Assembly: GCA_027943335.1 (NCBI GenBank)
Contig: BSBK01007741.1
Location: 1,579,969 to 1,643,968 of the forward strand
Origin: Chamaecyparis obtusa
Taxonomy: Eukaryota; Streptophyta; Pinopsida; Cupressales; Cupressaceae
Direction: 5' to 3'
Length of the DNA: 64,000 nucleotides
Numbering within the stretch: the first letter of the stretch is position 1; each line of letters opens with the position of its first letter. Shown one piece after another: positions 34,643-46,875 of the stretch. Made by a program: the position numbers and the translations under genes. A model generated the notes under the pieces. The model was not told the origin of the DNA, did no database searches, and saw only the letters and a list, made by a program, of their open reading frames with translations.

Positions 34643-35920
34643 TAGAGATGGATATCTCTAAGGGGTTATCAAAAAATATTAAGTTAGAGTACTCAAAGAC
34701 TTCCTGGATTCAAACTTTGGACTATGAAGGGATTCCTTTTAGATGTAGGAAGTATTTTAAAACAGGTCACTTGGTGGCCCAGTGCAAATTATAGAGGGCT
34801 AAGACCAAAATATCTTATTCTTGGTGGAAGGTTGCTTCTTCTGATCATTATACAATAGTTAAGAAAAATCTTGATCTTGCTGAGAATGTTGGTCCTGAGG
34901 ATGTTCCTCGTATAGGAAATTTTCCTTTGGAGCCTATATCACTACTGATGGTAGTTTTGATGTTGTTTAGTGTGCTGGTGTTTCTTCTGCTGGCACCATT
35001 TCTGTTGAATCTAATGTTAATTCTTCTAGTAATTCTGCTACTACTGGGGTTCCTCATATTGGCTTTGGTCTTGTTGGGTCTACTGAATAGTTTGCTAGTA
35101 TTTCTTCTATTAGAACTATTCCTGCTGGATATAATGGTTATCTTCCTAGTAATTCTTTTGTTGCTGGTGTTCTTGTTGTTGGTTTTGGTCTTGCTGGGTC
35201 TCTTGACATCTTTGCTAGTAGTTTTGGTAATGGAAAGTTTGCAGGTACCTTTAGTGCTGGTTCTATTCTTGTTGGGTTTTCTATTTTTCTTCCCAGTAGT
35301 TCATTTGTTACTGCTAGATTAAATTCTAGATCTGTTTTGGTTGATGTATCTTGTAATTCTATTGTGCGGACAACTAGTTTTGATTTGGTTGGACTTTCTA
35401 TTGCTCTTGAGAAATTTGGACATGGTGTTTCTCCTTTGTGTAAGGAGGCAAGTCCTATTGTTGGTTCTATCTTGAATTCTCTTGCTAGTTCTGTTATGGT
35501 TGGTTCTTCTTCTAATTCTCTCTTGAGACCTATTTCTCAAGTTTGGTAGGAGAAGGCATCTATGGTAGAGGAGGGGTGGACCCCAGTTATTGGTAAACAT
35601 CATAAAAAGTCCTCTTTATAATTTGATATGACTCTACTCTCCTAGAAGAAGGGAGGTAAAGGAAAATCTTATATTTTCCTCATTTTGTTTTGGTTGTGGG
35701 ATTCAGGTTTCATTCCCTTTGAGGAGATTGGGTTTTCCCATTTCTTTCTTTTTTTGTTTGGTCTTGTTTTGTGTTATTTCTCTTATTTGACTTGGGTTGC
35801 TTCCTTATGTTTGTTGGCAACGTTCTATCTTGGGTATCTCGTTGAATATCTTTATGATATCTATTTTGTAAGGGGTTTCAGGTTCCCCTCAAAACCTATC
35901 TTTACATTAATAAAAAAAAC
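34643..35920 (+). mobile_element. 5'-truncated LINE ORF1 retrocopy
   Basis: 1.28-kb insertion ending in a short A run, flanked by near-identical 14-bp duplications (34629-34642 and 35921-35934). The uninterrupted host site is seen at 60930-60950. It carries the end of a plant LINE ORF1 and a 3' tail but no endonuclease or RT, so it was made by LINE-type retroposition of an ORF1-only RNA. It sits at the stop codon of GLP pseudocopy 1. Confidence 0.85.
34648..35621 (+). pseudogene. LINE ORF1 C-terminal fragment (knuckle protein)
   Basis: Opens with DISKGL, then LDYEGIPFRCRKYFKTGHL and VAQCKL, the plant LINE ORF1 segment that carries the CCHC knuckle; the second Cys is Tyr here. A long Ser/Val/Gly-rich tail follows with two or more stops, ending EEGWTPVIGKHHKKSSL at 35619. 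In intact LINEs this protein binds the element RNA. The copy is truncated at its N-terminus. Confidence 0.72.
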
Positions 35921-35927
35921 ATAAGAT

Positions 35928-36687
35928 TGTAAAGTTGACAGTAATATCTTTTCCTGGAACACAACCACTTTTAGATTTTTCTTTAGTCCCCTTCCACTGG
36001 CATATATTGACGAATCTAATTTCTTTACAACCTACTGTGTGATGTTGAAAGTTGTTGCCACACTTCTCAATGGAAGCTTCAATATTGACATGCTAGTTGT
36101 CTACAATTATAAACATTAAAGAACTATGATAAATATGTAGATGCTTTATTAATAGAAGGATATAAATATACGTATTGATCTTACAACAAAACCATGATTC
36201 TGACTATTGAGGGAAGAGATATAGGCAACTTCATCAGTTCCAACATTAAGCTCAAAATTCATTGTTCTCCTTGGAAATATGGTGACATCCCTAGAGTACA
36301 GAATATCAATGAAATCTTGACCTAATTTATACAATAGGTGTTAATGATGCAGGGAAAAATAAAATTGGATTATGAATTAAGCTATTCAGAAGTATGTTTT
36401 ACGTTGAGTGTCAACAAAACCAACTTGAAGCGGCCCTCCAGAGATAAGAGTGAGCATTTTTTGGCTCATGGATGAGTATGTGGTAAATTTGTACCACATG
36501 GAACCATATTGAACCTCACATATTGCAGGCCATGTGATCTAGAATGCCACATTCTGTCAATGAATGCACAAAATAAATAAAAATAGTTATAATAATAATA
36601 GTATTTCAATCATACCTTGCTATAGGAAACTTGTCTACTGAAGTGGAATCACATATTCCCTTGGAGTCGACAGTAACATCTCCCTTA
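35928..36687 (-). pseudogene. Germin-like protein pseudogene, copy 1
   Basis: Four-exon remains matching the intact gene at 60941-61831: exon 4 (about 35928-36100), exon 3 (36185-36321), exon 2 (36403-36565) and the end of exon 1 (about 36616-36687). Exon 2 has a stop within the cupin motif (HTHP then TGA). Exon 3 reads MNF where the metal-binding His of MHF should be. The exon 2 acceptor AG has become GC. A Harbinger-type insertion removes the start of exon 1, and a LINE insertion sits at the stop codon. It cannot make a GLP. Confidence 0.88.
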
Positions 36688-37769
36688 GGGCCCGTTTGGT
36701 TGCTGGAATATGCCTAGAATTGGCATTATCTAATTCCCAATTTTCTTTCTTCCATGTTTGTGTCCATCCAAAAAAAATTGGAATTGGAATTTTGAAATTC
36801 CAATTTTTCCCCAAAATAGGCATATGCATCTTTCATCCAAATAGGTGGAATTGGAATTCAAAATTCCAATTCCAATTTTTATAAAACCAAATTGGATTGG
36901 TGATCGGGTCCATGAGGAAGAGGAAAATCACATTTCATTGCAGAGACCATCAAGAAAAATCACGAGTTGCATTTGTTGGAGCCAAAGAGGAAGAAGGGAA
37001 CCGGTGGGAGTTGTGTTTCGAGTTGACACAGGAAACGGTACCATTCTTATTTCTCCTAGGTAAAAAATTATGTACATTAGGAGCGTTATGGTAGTGATTC
37101 ATTTTTTTTCCAGAAAAAGAGTAATTGTACAAAAACTGATCAACAAGCCTAAAACTATAAAAGAATAGGCCTAGATCTAGGCAGATATCACAAAATCTGA
37201 TTGTAAAGATCATATTAAGAATATTTGGATAGTTTTTCTAAAATGATCTTGGCTTTGTTTGCATATTTTATATTTTTGATCTATTTTGTAGGGTTTATTA
37301 CCTCATACACTTTCTAAAATGCCTTTAGGAATTGTATTTGCAGGCTTGTGTGTTTGTCTTGCAAAGGATATGTCGCTCCAGCAAAAAAGTGGATATTTTC
37401 AATAGAGGATGATCACTTTGACAAATCTGGTTCAAGGAGGACTTTATCTTCAATATATAAATCTACATTGGTAAAAAGAATACGCAATCTTGGAATAAAT
37501 GAAATTAAAGATTGATCTCGAATGTTGTACATTGAAATTTAAAATTTCACCAATTAAATTCTACATATTCTCAAAGATAGTTCTTGTTTGTTTCCTAAAT
37601 TTGGAACATAATAATGTAATCTTTGCTAGGAAATTACTGACAATTGATATTTTGGCACTCAAACACATAAAATGCATCTTCTCAGTCATCTTCCAAGTGA
37701 ACCAAATAGGTCTAGCTCATACTCTGAATTTTTTTTTTCAAGTATCTTCGAGAATTTCAACATCTTTTA
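36688..37769. mobile_element. Harbinger-type element, copy 1, right end displaced
   Basis: Left end GGGCCCGTTTGGTTGCTGG follows TTA (36685-36687), as in the complete copy at 55970-57102, with which it aligns throughout. Near its right end it is broken by another TTA-flanked sequence starting GGCCCCATTTG at 37770, so its own right end is not seen. No transposase is present. Confidence 0.78.
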
Positions 37770-37837
37770 GGCCCCATTTGTTTGTGGAATTGGAATTTGG
37801 CCCAAAACCTGATTATCTCATAATAAGGTTTTGATAT

Positions 37838-37965
37838 TCTGATTTTGTATATTTGAAATATGTTTTGGACCGTTTGGTTGATCCGGAAGATGGATGAAAC
37901 GATCCATCTTCCGGATCAACCAAACAGTCCAAAACATCTTCTGAATATACAAAATCAAAATGCAA
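37838..37965. repeat. Near-perfect hairpin with about 60-bp arms
   Basis: Arms read ATGTTTTGGACCGTTTGG and GATCCGGAAGATGGAT, then a short loop around GAAACG, then the reverse complement. Mismatches are few, and the outer parts (TTTTGTATAT / ATATACAAAA) also pair. Confidence 0.85.
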
Positions 37966-38094
37966 CCATGCGACACAGAGGAACGAAAGTCCTGAGAGTA
38001 GAATGAATGAAGTGTCATTGGTCTGCTGTCTATTATATTCATCCCTTATGTACGTGTTCCTCCCAGACTTCAAACAATACTCTGTAGCCACTGT

Positions 38095-38280
38095 GTCTCT
38101 GCATTCCGATCTGCATTCTGACCTCTGCGTTCCGCTCTGCATTCCGATCTGCATTTCGACCTCTGTGTTCCACTCTGCATTCTGACCTCTGCATTCTTCT
38201 CTGCATTCTGATCTCATTATGATTTCTACATTCCAATCTCATCTCTGATGCCATCTCGTCTGCGTTCTGATCTTTGTAGC
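38095..38280. repeat. Degenerate minisatellite, 12/14-bp units
   Basis: About 12 or more units like TCTGCATTCCGA alternating with TCTGCATTCTGACC (26-bp double unit), decaying to the right. On the minus strand it keeps an open frame of Arg/Glu/Cys-rich repeats (SECR, NAEV-type), which I take as a by-product of the repeat. Confidence 0.8.
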
Positions 38281-38404
38281 AGCCGCCATTATTTTCGACT
38301 CAAGATCGCACCATTATTTTGGGGTTTTTTTTTGTAATAGGCCCTGATGGTGTCGGTATTCTGATGGGTGTTTAATTGACCATCAGAATTTTGATAGATT
38401 CAAA

Positions 38405-39450
38405 ATATAGATAAAAAAAAAGTGAAACGAGCTCATCATTTTTATTTTGATTGGATAGAGAAGGAGCGGGAGAAAATGAGCGAAAGATGAGCACAGGAGA
38501 AGGTATGTGATTTCTTCATCTTTCAAGTCTCTGGCATCATATTCGAATGCATTGCATTTTATTTGATCATGAATGCTCTCTAAAATGACCGCATTCTACT
38601 TGTGTCGTGCCCTATCTAGTGCTTTATCTCTATTATTTGATGTTATTGGTGCTTGTGCTCAAGGATATCAATTCATAGTATTCAAATGTTTAGATTCACA
38701 TTTGTTGATATTACTGGCATATATGTTTAATGATGCCATTGTATATTTCTATCACTGAAATGATCGCATTCTACTGGTGTCATGCCCTAGCCCATGCTTT
38801 AAATCCATTATTTGATGTTATTGGTGCTTGTGCTCAAGGATATCCATTTGTTTGAAATGTTGATTATGGTTATCAAATGGACAACTTGCGAGCTTCTAGC
38901 TAGGTGCCATATGTATTGATAGCTTAGGGCATCAAATGTATTGTATCATTGATAGTTGAGACTTTGTTAAAAGGAAATAGGACAAAGAGCAATTTTTACT
39001 TAGTTTCTCTATTTTGATCCCTAAGTGGCTTACAACCCTAAAGAAGTATATGTAGATTTATGGATGCAGTTGCAGGATACATAGCAGCTGATAATTCACA
39101 AGAAATCCATGCATCCAATTTTAATAGAAATTAATACAAAGAACTAGGGTCCTCCAATGACCCAATCATCTAGAGCTTGACTATCCCCTCAACCAGTGAC
39201 CCTTCAAAACCAGGTTATCATGCAATCAGTGAGTGATCCTTCATTCTCCTGGTTTGCCCTACATCCAAACATATTGGAAATACACAATAAAATGATAACA
39301 AGTCTTTCACAATCCCCCTTCCCCCAAGGAACACTATCAACCATCCCTTCCACATAGCATTTCACTATTTTATGAGTGGATTGTGCAGGAACAATTAACA
39401 TTAAAAAAGGAGAAAAATCCTCAACACATCTTGGAAACTATTGAATTCAA
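38405..39450. repeat. Left arm of a large inverted repeat
   Basis: About 1 kb whose reverse complement is found in two blocks, 48690-49440 and 50735-51015. It contains two internal direct copies of a GATGTTATTGGTGCTTGTGC segment (near 38640 and 38815). No coding region is supported. It may be a long terminal inverted repeat or a duplicated repeat. Confidence 0.78.
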
Positions 39451-40917
39451 TAATAAATGAAACCTAACACCAACACTATTCCTTCCATAGTTGCGAGATA
39501 CATAATAGTCGCTAATTCACAAGAAATCCATGTATAAAATTTTTATAAGGATATCCTACTAATCAATAGGAATTTTCATGAGATGACCAATGATTATGCA
39601 TTTTGATGGTAGTGTGCTAGTTCAAAAGGATAATATAAATCTAAAACAATTTTTTATGATTTTCTCAAACTATAAATGTGGTTAAAGGGAAAATATTATG
39701 TGAAAAACCCACAAGCCAAGCTAGCAAATGATTGTACATCAAATTATTCCTATATTCATTCAAGTATTGCTATGCTTCAGCCACTTGACCTTTGAGCTTC
39801 AGCTAGAGGAATGTTTAACTTTAAGATAGAGTTACTTCTTGGGCCTTACAATAGGGTGGAATATGATCAAGATTTGTTTAAGCTGTATCTTTGTTAGTCC
39901 CATTGTTAGGTTCTTATGGTTCATGGTTTGAATCTATTATGGTTGTGTAAGGGATTTGTAGATGCTTTTTCTAACATAATTATTGGACACCATGATTGGA
40001 ACAACTAGTTGTTGGCTATTGTACACATGAATCATAACTATCAATGGTTCTTTATGTTCAAGAATTCATTGATCAACCTTTGAGATTTATTGTCCCAACT
40101 TTAAAAGAGTGATAAAAGATATAGTGAGTGCTATATTTTCCAAGTGTTTTGTGGGTGCCATTATCTTCTAGGAGTAATTGCTGTAACCAAATTATGTCCT
40201 TTGCCTCTAGTAAATATTGCAAACACAATCATCTTCTTGGTGAAGGGTTGCTTCCATCCCCATGAGGCACTATTGCATGGTTTCTATTCCCTTGTAGTAT
40301 AGTGAACCTAATTTAATACAAGTGTGCACTATTTTAAGATCCATAATTTATTTCCCCTACACTGTGGTTGTTTGCCTAAGACAAGCCTACCTTTGCATAT
40401 AATAAGAGGCCAACATGAAACAAACATCCCGAAGTTAGGGGGTTGTTCCCTGTCCATAATTTATTATTTAAGTGCTAAGTGATGATGGGTATATCATGTA
40501 ATTTATACCTAGCATGCCTCTTTCTTTCTCTCCACATTTCACATTAGGAGTATATGCTATAAAATACCAATGAAATCAACTATTGGTCAAATGTAATCAA
40601 AATTGCAATATAAAGATTAAAATAGATCTTGAAGAAATATGGGAACCATTTTTGATAGATATTTTACAAATGAAGAGAATACTCCCAAGAGGAAATGCTT
40701 CAATGTGGAACAATTGAAGGACAATATTTTACTTTTATATGCACATTTGCAATGTTTTTGATATATTTATGAGATAACAAAACCATAGAAAGAATAGCAT
40801 ATAGAAGAAAGTAAAGAATAATGATCATATTTTGAGATATTGTGGAAACTTAAAAGAAAGAATTCTTGGTGGGGTTATCATGCAATCAGTGAGTGATCCT
40901 TCATCCCCCCTCTTCTA
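39451..40917. other. Unassigned repeat-rich DNA
   Basis: No gene or transposon domain recognised. A copy of GGTTATCATGCAATCAGTG near 40874 links it to the arm at 39190 and to the tandem units that follow. Confidence 0.5.
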
Positions 40918-41262
40918 GTGACCCTTCAAAACTAGGTTATCATGCAATCAGTGAGTGATCTTTCATTCTCCTGCTTTTCCCTGCATCTAAACATATTGGA
41001 AATACACAATACAATGATAACAAGCCTTTCACAATCCCCCTTCCCTCAAGGAACACTATCAACATCCAGACCTTGACTGTCCCCTCAACCAGTGACCCTT
41101 CAAAACTAGGTTATCATGTAATTAGTGAGTGATCCTTCATGTTCTCCTGGTCTGTCCTGCATCCAAACATATTGGAAATACACAATACAATGATAACAAG
41201 TCTTTTCAATCCCCCTTCCCTCAACAAATTACTATCAACATCCGGACCTTGACTGTCCCCTC
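40918..41262. repeat. Two tandem 173-bp units
   Basis: Units start AGTGACCCTTCAAAACTAGG at 40918 and 41091. Both resemble part of the inverted-repeat arm (39190-39350). Confidence 0.75.
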
Positions 41263-41756
41263 AACTAGTAACATGTTTACAACAAAGAAATAGAATGATA
41301 ATAATATGCTAAAAATTCTATTCTATTTAATACACGCCAAAGGACCAGTTGTATGAAATTGTCAATCACATAGCATTTCAATGTTGTATGAGTGGATTGT
41401 GCAGGAATAATTAACACTAAACATAGCCAGTGTTCTCTTTACTTTCTCAAATCTCTACAAGTCAAGAACATTAGAGTTGTATAATACATTGTTAGTATCC
41501 TCTTTCCATGGGTCCTAGGTCTTTGGGTCCATGGAAAGGAAATAGATTACAAAATACACTTCAAAACAAAGGAAAAACTTAGCAAATTCAGTCTAACTCA
41601 CTGTAGATGAAGGAACAGTCATGCTAATAGTTCCTCTAAGTCTTCCAAAACATTTATTGAACTCCCCTAAAGTCCTGTTGGATCCCCAAATTTCTTAGTC
41701 CAATCAACTTACATCAGGATCATGAGAAACTTCAAAGGATTAAAAACATTACTTGG

Positions 41757-43945
41757 AATAGTCAAATCATTATGCTTTCAAATCAATTACCTATCGACAT
41801 ATCCCTTGCAAGGGAGAGAAGCCAAACACATAAAGAACATGCACATAAACATGATAGCTGAAAAACTTAAATAGAATACACCAAGAAGTACCAAATGATG
41901 AATGCTCAATTGTTGTAATGAAAAAGCATAAGAACCATCCATTTCTAGAACTTGATTTTATAGTCTAAATGATTTTTCTATAGTCGTAATGATTTTTCTA
42001 GAACTTGATTTTCTAGTCTTAATGATTTTTCTATAGTCCTAATGATTTTTCTATAATACTCTTAATGATTTTTCTAGAACTTGAATTTCTAGTCTTAATG
42101 ATTTTTCTATAGTCCTAATGATTTTTCTATACTCTTAATGATTTTTCTTTCGTCCTAATGTTTGTTGCTCTTGATAAATTAGGCCTTGAATTTGAATTTT
42201 TGTTCACTATTTTATTTCAGCTTGATATTTCATTCATTTTTCATATACACAGAGACTACACATGCTGATAAAAAAATGAGCTATTTGATTAAGGTTAACT
42301 ATTCATGATTGTAAATAGTCAATATTTCTGATGGTACTCCTTGGTGTATTTCATCTTAAAATAATCATGTTTCTATGGCTATGATAAATGTCCCTTTGTG
42401 TTGAGAAAAATAGAGTTCAAAAAATGGTTGCAAACAAATCATCCTTCTTCCACCAACATTCTAGTCAATGTATAAGTAACGAGTCATTCCATTCAAGAAA
42501 GACCATGTCTGACAATATCAACGCAGAACAAAATAAGGAGTATGCATAATTTAGTGATTGTATCTTTCATTAGAGCCACTTCATATGCATAGGTGATGAA
42601 CATGCATATTTGCTTGAGCGCTATTGGGAGCTTACCTAGCAACACATGTACTATTGTGAAAATCACCACAAATCTATTTGTTGCTGGGTCTAGCTCCCAG
42701 TATTGCTTGGTCAAATATTTAGTTTTTTCACATGTGCATATACCTTCTATGATCAAGTCTTATATGCACAGGTGATGAACATTCTGATTTGCCTAAGCAG
42801 TACTTTGAGTAGTCCTCCAACACATGTACTATTGTGAAAATCATCACAAGTTCATTTATTGGAGGAAATTTCATAGTACACATGTTTGGAGGCTAGGTCT
42901 GAAGGAAACAAGATAATTTGAAGAGTCACGAGTCTTAAGATTGTACTTAATATAGCCAAACTTCATTCAATGGTACATTCAAGCATGAAACAAACTATTC
43001 TCAAACCAGATTAAACTAGTAAACCAAAGGACATACTGATTATAAGTAAACTAGTAAACCAAAAGAAATGATTTTACTACTAAGTCTCTATTTGTTGGGC
43101 ATAATGATTATAAGTACTTGACATATATCACAAATTTTGCTAATTAAGGTTGGCAGGATGATTACGCCTATCTTGAAAAAAGACTGTCAAATCATTATGA
43201 TTTCAAATCAATTACCTATCGACATATCCCTTGCGAGGGAGAGAAGCCAAACATGTAAAGAACATGCACATAAACACGACAACTGAAAAAATTAAATGGA
43301 ATACACCAATAAGTACCAAATGATGAATGCTCAATTGTTGTAATGGCAAAGCAATATCAGAACCATCCATTTCTATAACTTGATTTTTCTATAGTCCTAA
43401 TGATTTTTCTTATTTCTTGTTTGTGCTTGGTGACATGATTTTGAACATTGTTGACATACTTAAATGGAATACAAAATACCAAATGATGAATGCTCAATTG
43501 TTGTAATGGAAAAGCATCAGAACAATCCATTTCTAAAGTTTGATTTTGTATAGTCTTAATTATTTTTCTATAGTCCTAATGATTTTGAAAATTGTTGACA
43601 AAGATTGTTTCTTTTTTTGATTATAGTATAAATGATTTTTCTATAGTCGTAATGATTTTTATTATTTCTTGTCTTTTGTCCCTTTTTGATTTCCTATGTC
43701 TATGCTTCATGGAAGGATTTTGTCACCTTCTTTTGATGGTATATTTCATTTAGTCTATGTGGAATACTATTTTGTTCACTATTTTATTTCAGCTTCATAT
43801 TTCTTTCTTTTTTCATATACACAAAGACTACACATGCTGATAAAAAAATGAGCTATTTGATTTAGGTTTACTTTTCATTATTGTAAATGGTTAATATTTC
43901 TAATGGTACTCCTTGGTGTATTTCATATAAAAATAATCATATAAA
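41757..43945. repeat. Direct tandem duplication of about 1.4-1.6 kb
   Basis: 41757-42375 is repeated at 43185-43945, recognisable by CTATCGACATATCCCTTGC, ATGATGAATGCTCAATTG and GAGACTACACATGCTGAT / AAGACTACACATGCTGAT. The spacer holds a further 190-bp direct duplication (42580-42690 and 42770-42865, GGTGATGAACAT). Confidence 0.78.
41945..42160. repeat. Minisatellite with about 20-bp units
   Basis: Around ten copies of a unit like CTATAGTCCTAATGATTTTT with variants (CTAGAACTTGATTTTCTAGTC). Short relics recur near 43380 and 43555-43650. Confidence 0.82.
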
Positions 43946-44734
43946 AATAATAAATGTAGTAATGATGGTGTAGTGTATTATTGATATATAGGATCGATGA
44001 CTCTTGTCAAAGTGCTAAATTGTCAATGTGATGGTGGGTAGTGTGTGTTGAAGACTTCACGGACACCGAACAACCCTGGACGATAATTTTGGTGCTGTCC
44101 AAATAGAAAAAAGGTTGCTAATGTGTATATATTTAATGTTTCAAATGTAAATACTATTTATTATAATATAAGAACTAATGTAGACTGGGCATCATAGGGA
44201 AATAATGGCTGCAGATACTTTAGTTGGGTCGATGAAAACTCATCTGCATCTATCCACCCATCTCCACTTATCCACAATGAAGGATTTGAGTGCAAACCAT
44301 GTCAGGCTAGGGCAAATTTTGAAATTATATTTTTATGATGCCTTCTCTGTATTGTAATTGCATATCTTTGTTGCGACCATATGCAGAGATGAACTCAGGA
44401 ATTAGTTAGTTTAGTATTTTCATATTGTAACTAATATTTTAATATGGATATGACGTAACTTCTCTTTGCCTCAAGTGCGCATATATATGGTTTACATCTT
44501 TTTTTTAGGATAATTCTTCATGTTTATGGCTCAAGTGAGCCCCAATCTACTATCAATCACATGATTTAATGTATAGTGTTTTCTTGGTTATTCCATTTGT
44601 TCCTTGACCTTGACTATAGATTAACTATCATTTTCAAGCTTGAGCGTGGCTTTGTAGCACACACCATTCGTAGATTTGTACGCAACACTGATTTACGAAC
44701 GTAAATAACACATTGAATGTAATCTACGAATGTT
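43946..44734. other. Unassigned DNA upstream of the CACTA-type remains
   Basis: No supportable gene. A small palindrome (CATTCGTAGAT near 44665, ATCTACGAATG near 44720) lies just before the next reading frame. Confidence 0.4.
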
Positions 44735-44923
44735 GTGTGGTATGAAGTCTTGTTGAAGTTTGAGCATCCTCCCTTTATTCCAGCTAGGGATTGGAATGAG
44801 TTCATTTTGGATGCAAAGGAGAAAGGGGATACTCAAAGAGGAATTACACCAGCAAATGAGAGAAGAAGGTATAAACATTTTAATAGATTTTTATTATTAA
44901 ATAATGAAATTTGCATATACTAG
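44735..44923 (+). pseudogene. Possible transposon-protein fragment
   Basis: Fifty residues with FIPARDWNEFILDAKEKGD and TPANERRRYKHFN. The Trp-containing start and Arg-rich end recall the TNP1/Transposase_24-type proteins of plant CACTA elements, but the match is weak. It lies 900 bases upstream of a clear CACTA-type DUF4218 domain on the same strand. Confidence 0.3.
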
Positions 44924-44929
44924 TGTTCT

Positions 44930-45640
44930 AAGCCTCCTCATTACATGATTTAAGGTCTTAGTCCACGAAAAAATTAAATTAGACTTACTATCCAAAATAC
45001 ATAAAAAACATGCACATAAACACGACAACTGAGAAACATAAATGTAGATTTCACAATAGCTGAGAAACATAATTGTAGGCATCATAGTTACAATCTTTTG
45101 GAGACAACGTAATTGAGTTGTGTACCCAAGAGATGGAGAGAAAATTTTGCACCCCCGATTCCAAGTTGAATACATCTGTTGGAGGACCTTGTATTCATGA
45201 GCAACAGATGTAGTCAACTTGGAATAAGAGGTGCAAGAGTTTCTCTCCATCGTCTGGGTATACAACTCAATTACGTTTTCTCCAAAAAATTGTGACCATG
45301 ATGCCTAAAATTATGTTTTTCAGCTGTTGTGTCCTAGGACCCCTTATGACCCTTTACAACCATTTACAATCCCTAAGAATACATCATAGAGGTCTGAAAA
45401 TGTCGTAAAGGGTCATAAGAGGCTCCTAGGAGGGGCCAGATGAGCTTCCACCTTCACGTGGTTGGCCATGTTAAGTAGAGAATGTTATACTCTTCTCGAA
45501 ATAAAGAGAAGCTCAATAATTTAAGGTCTCAGTCCACAGACAAATTAAATTAGACTTACTATCCAAATTGGTACATTGATGAGAATCAATGATGGGCCAA
45601 AGTTTTTAGATTCTGAGAAGATGTATATGTAGTGGAAATC
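44930..45640. repeat. Repeat unit with foldback, copy 1
   Basis: Direct repeat of 52220-52710, sharing CATGATGCCTA, GGGTCATAAGAGGCTCCTAG and GAGCTTCCACCTTCACGTGG. The foldback core (about 45020-45180 pairing with 45196-45340) has arms running from AGCTGAGAAACATAA to CAACAGATGTA. A third partial copy lies at 46755-46875. Confidence 0.75.
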
Positions 45641-46600
45641 CATAGAGCAGATATAAAATACTGGAAGAGAAGAATTCCTCATCTAATGTGTGAAATGCAA
45701 AAGTGTCTACCTTCAACCTTTTTCAATGCACAAGAACACTACCTCATACACCAAGTTGAGGAGATTGAAATGTGTGGACGCGTACACACTCGATCAATGT
45801 GGATGGTTGAGAGGCACCTAAAATTTTTTATGGATCCGTTGCAGTAAGTAAGCTAAATAGATGATATTTCAAATTTAATTATTTACCAATTAGTTTATTT
45901 GATGTTAAGTTTTAAAATAAATTGAGTAAATTTGTTTTAAGTAAGAAAACAATGATAACATGAATGTGTATGAAATTGAAATGCAGCCTGCTGATTCTTG
46001 TCGTACACAACTCATGCATATTGATGAAAATGAGGATGTGCATCACAGTAATGCAAGTAAAAATCTTAAATTGATTGGTGTAGTAATACAAATTTAATTG
46101 CAATTGGTGTTTGGATTAATGTAACAATTTGTATTGTAGCTGTAGAGAGTGTAGAGGTCATTGTTAATGAGCAGGTTTAGGTTGAGGCCGAGGCCAGACA
46201 AACTGACCTTGATGTTGATGATGTGACTAGATCAGGTAAAGAGCTATATGATTATGGCATGTAAAGTACTGAAATACTTTAAAATATTTTTAATGTTTTT
46301 AATTATAATAAAATGTTTTTAATTTAACCCTTTTATATGTTATTGCAGATGACCCCCCTTTGCATCAACAGAGAACTAGGCATGCATTGAGATCTAATGA
46401 GAGGGTAGATTATCATCATAATGATATCGATACTCCTCTTAACAATTACTTGTTAAAAAATAGAAATCAAAAGAAAAAAAAAAATGATTGTCATCTATGC
46501 ACCTTAATTGATAATGACTATTTTTTATATGCCAATGAATTTAATTATGTTGTATTAAATGTTCATAAATTTTATAATGTGTTAATGAATGTTATCATGT
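45632..46600 (+). pseudogene. CACTA-type transposase remains: DUF4218 domain and downstream exons
   Basis: The first exon (45632 to about 45844) encodes MQKCLPSTFFNAQEHYLIHQ, CGRVHTRSMWM and VERHLKFF. This is the DUF4218 domain found after the transposase core in En/Spm (CACTA) elements. GT-AG signals suggest further exons: 45961 to about 46055 (MNVYEIEMQPADSCR), 46140 to about 46234 and 46349 to about 46600 (PLHQQRTRHALRSNERVDY). The catalytic transposase_21 (tnp2) region upstream is absent, so this is a fragment. A TAG within the third exon also breaks it. Right-side CACTA-like repeats lie at 53490-54396, but I cannot prove they belong to one element. Confidence 0.7.
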
Positions 46601-46700
46601 GATAATTAATGAATGTCACATTTTATTAATGTGTGAATGAATGTTAATGAATGTTATCATGTGATAATTAATGAATGTTACATTTTATTAATGGATGAAA
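46578..46700. repeat. Two tandem units of about 63 bp
   Basis: ATGTTATCATGTGATAATTA occurs twice, each followed by ATGAATGT and ACATTTTATTAATG. Confidence 0.75.
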
Positions 46701-46875
46701 TAATAAATGAATGTTAGATGTTAACGGGGAATTTAGAGTGATGTTAGGGGGGGGTGGGGCCAAATGAGCTTCCACCTTCAAGTGGTTGGCCCTATTTAGT
46801 ACAAAATATAAAACTATTCTCGAAACAAAGTGAAGCTCAATAAGTTTGTGCCTTATATAGGGTCTCAAGTGTAGT

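Larger units (their letters stand above)
37770..38400. mobile_element. Second TTA-flanked insertion with internal palindrome, right end unclear
   Basis: Starts after TTA at 37767-37769 with GGCCCCATTTGTTTGTGG, a Harbinger-like end, inside the previous element. It includes the 60-bp-arm palindrome at 37838-37965 and the minisatellite at 38095-38280. I could not find a matching right end, so the limit is arbitrary. Confidence 0.4.

Noticed and set aside
34927..35322. Plus-strand Leu/Val-rich frame that looks like a membrane protein
   Set aside because: It is an alternative frame of the Ser/Gly/Val-rich LINE ORF1 tail; the low-complexity GTT/CTT codons produce false hydrophobic runs.
38095..38280. 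CRISPR-like spaced repeats
   Set aside because: Units are contiguous and degenerate, with no unique spacers, in a plant nuclear context.
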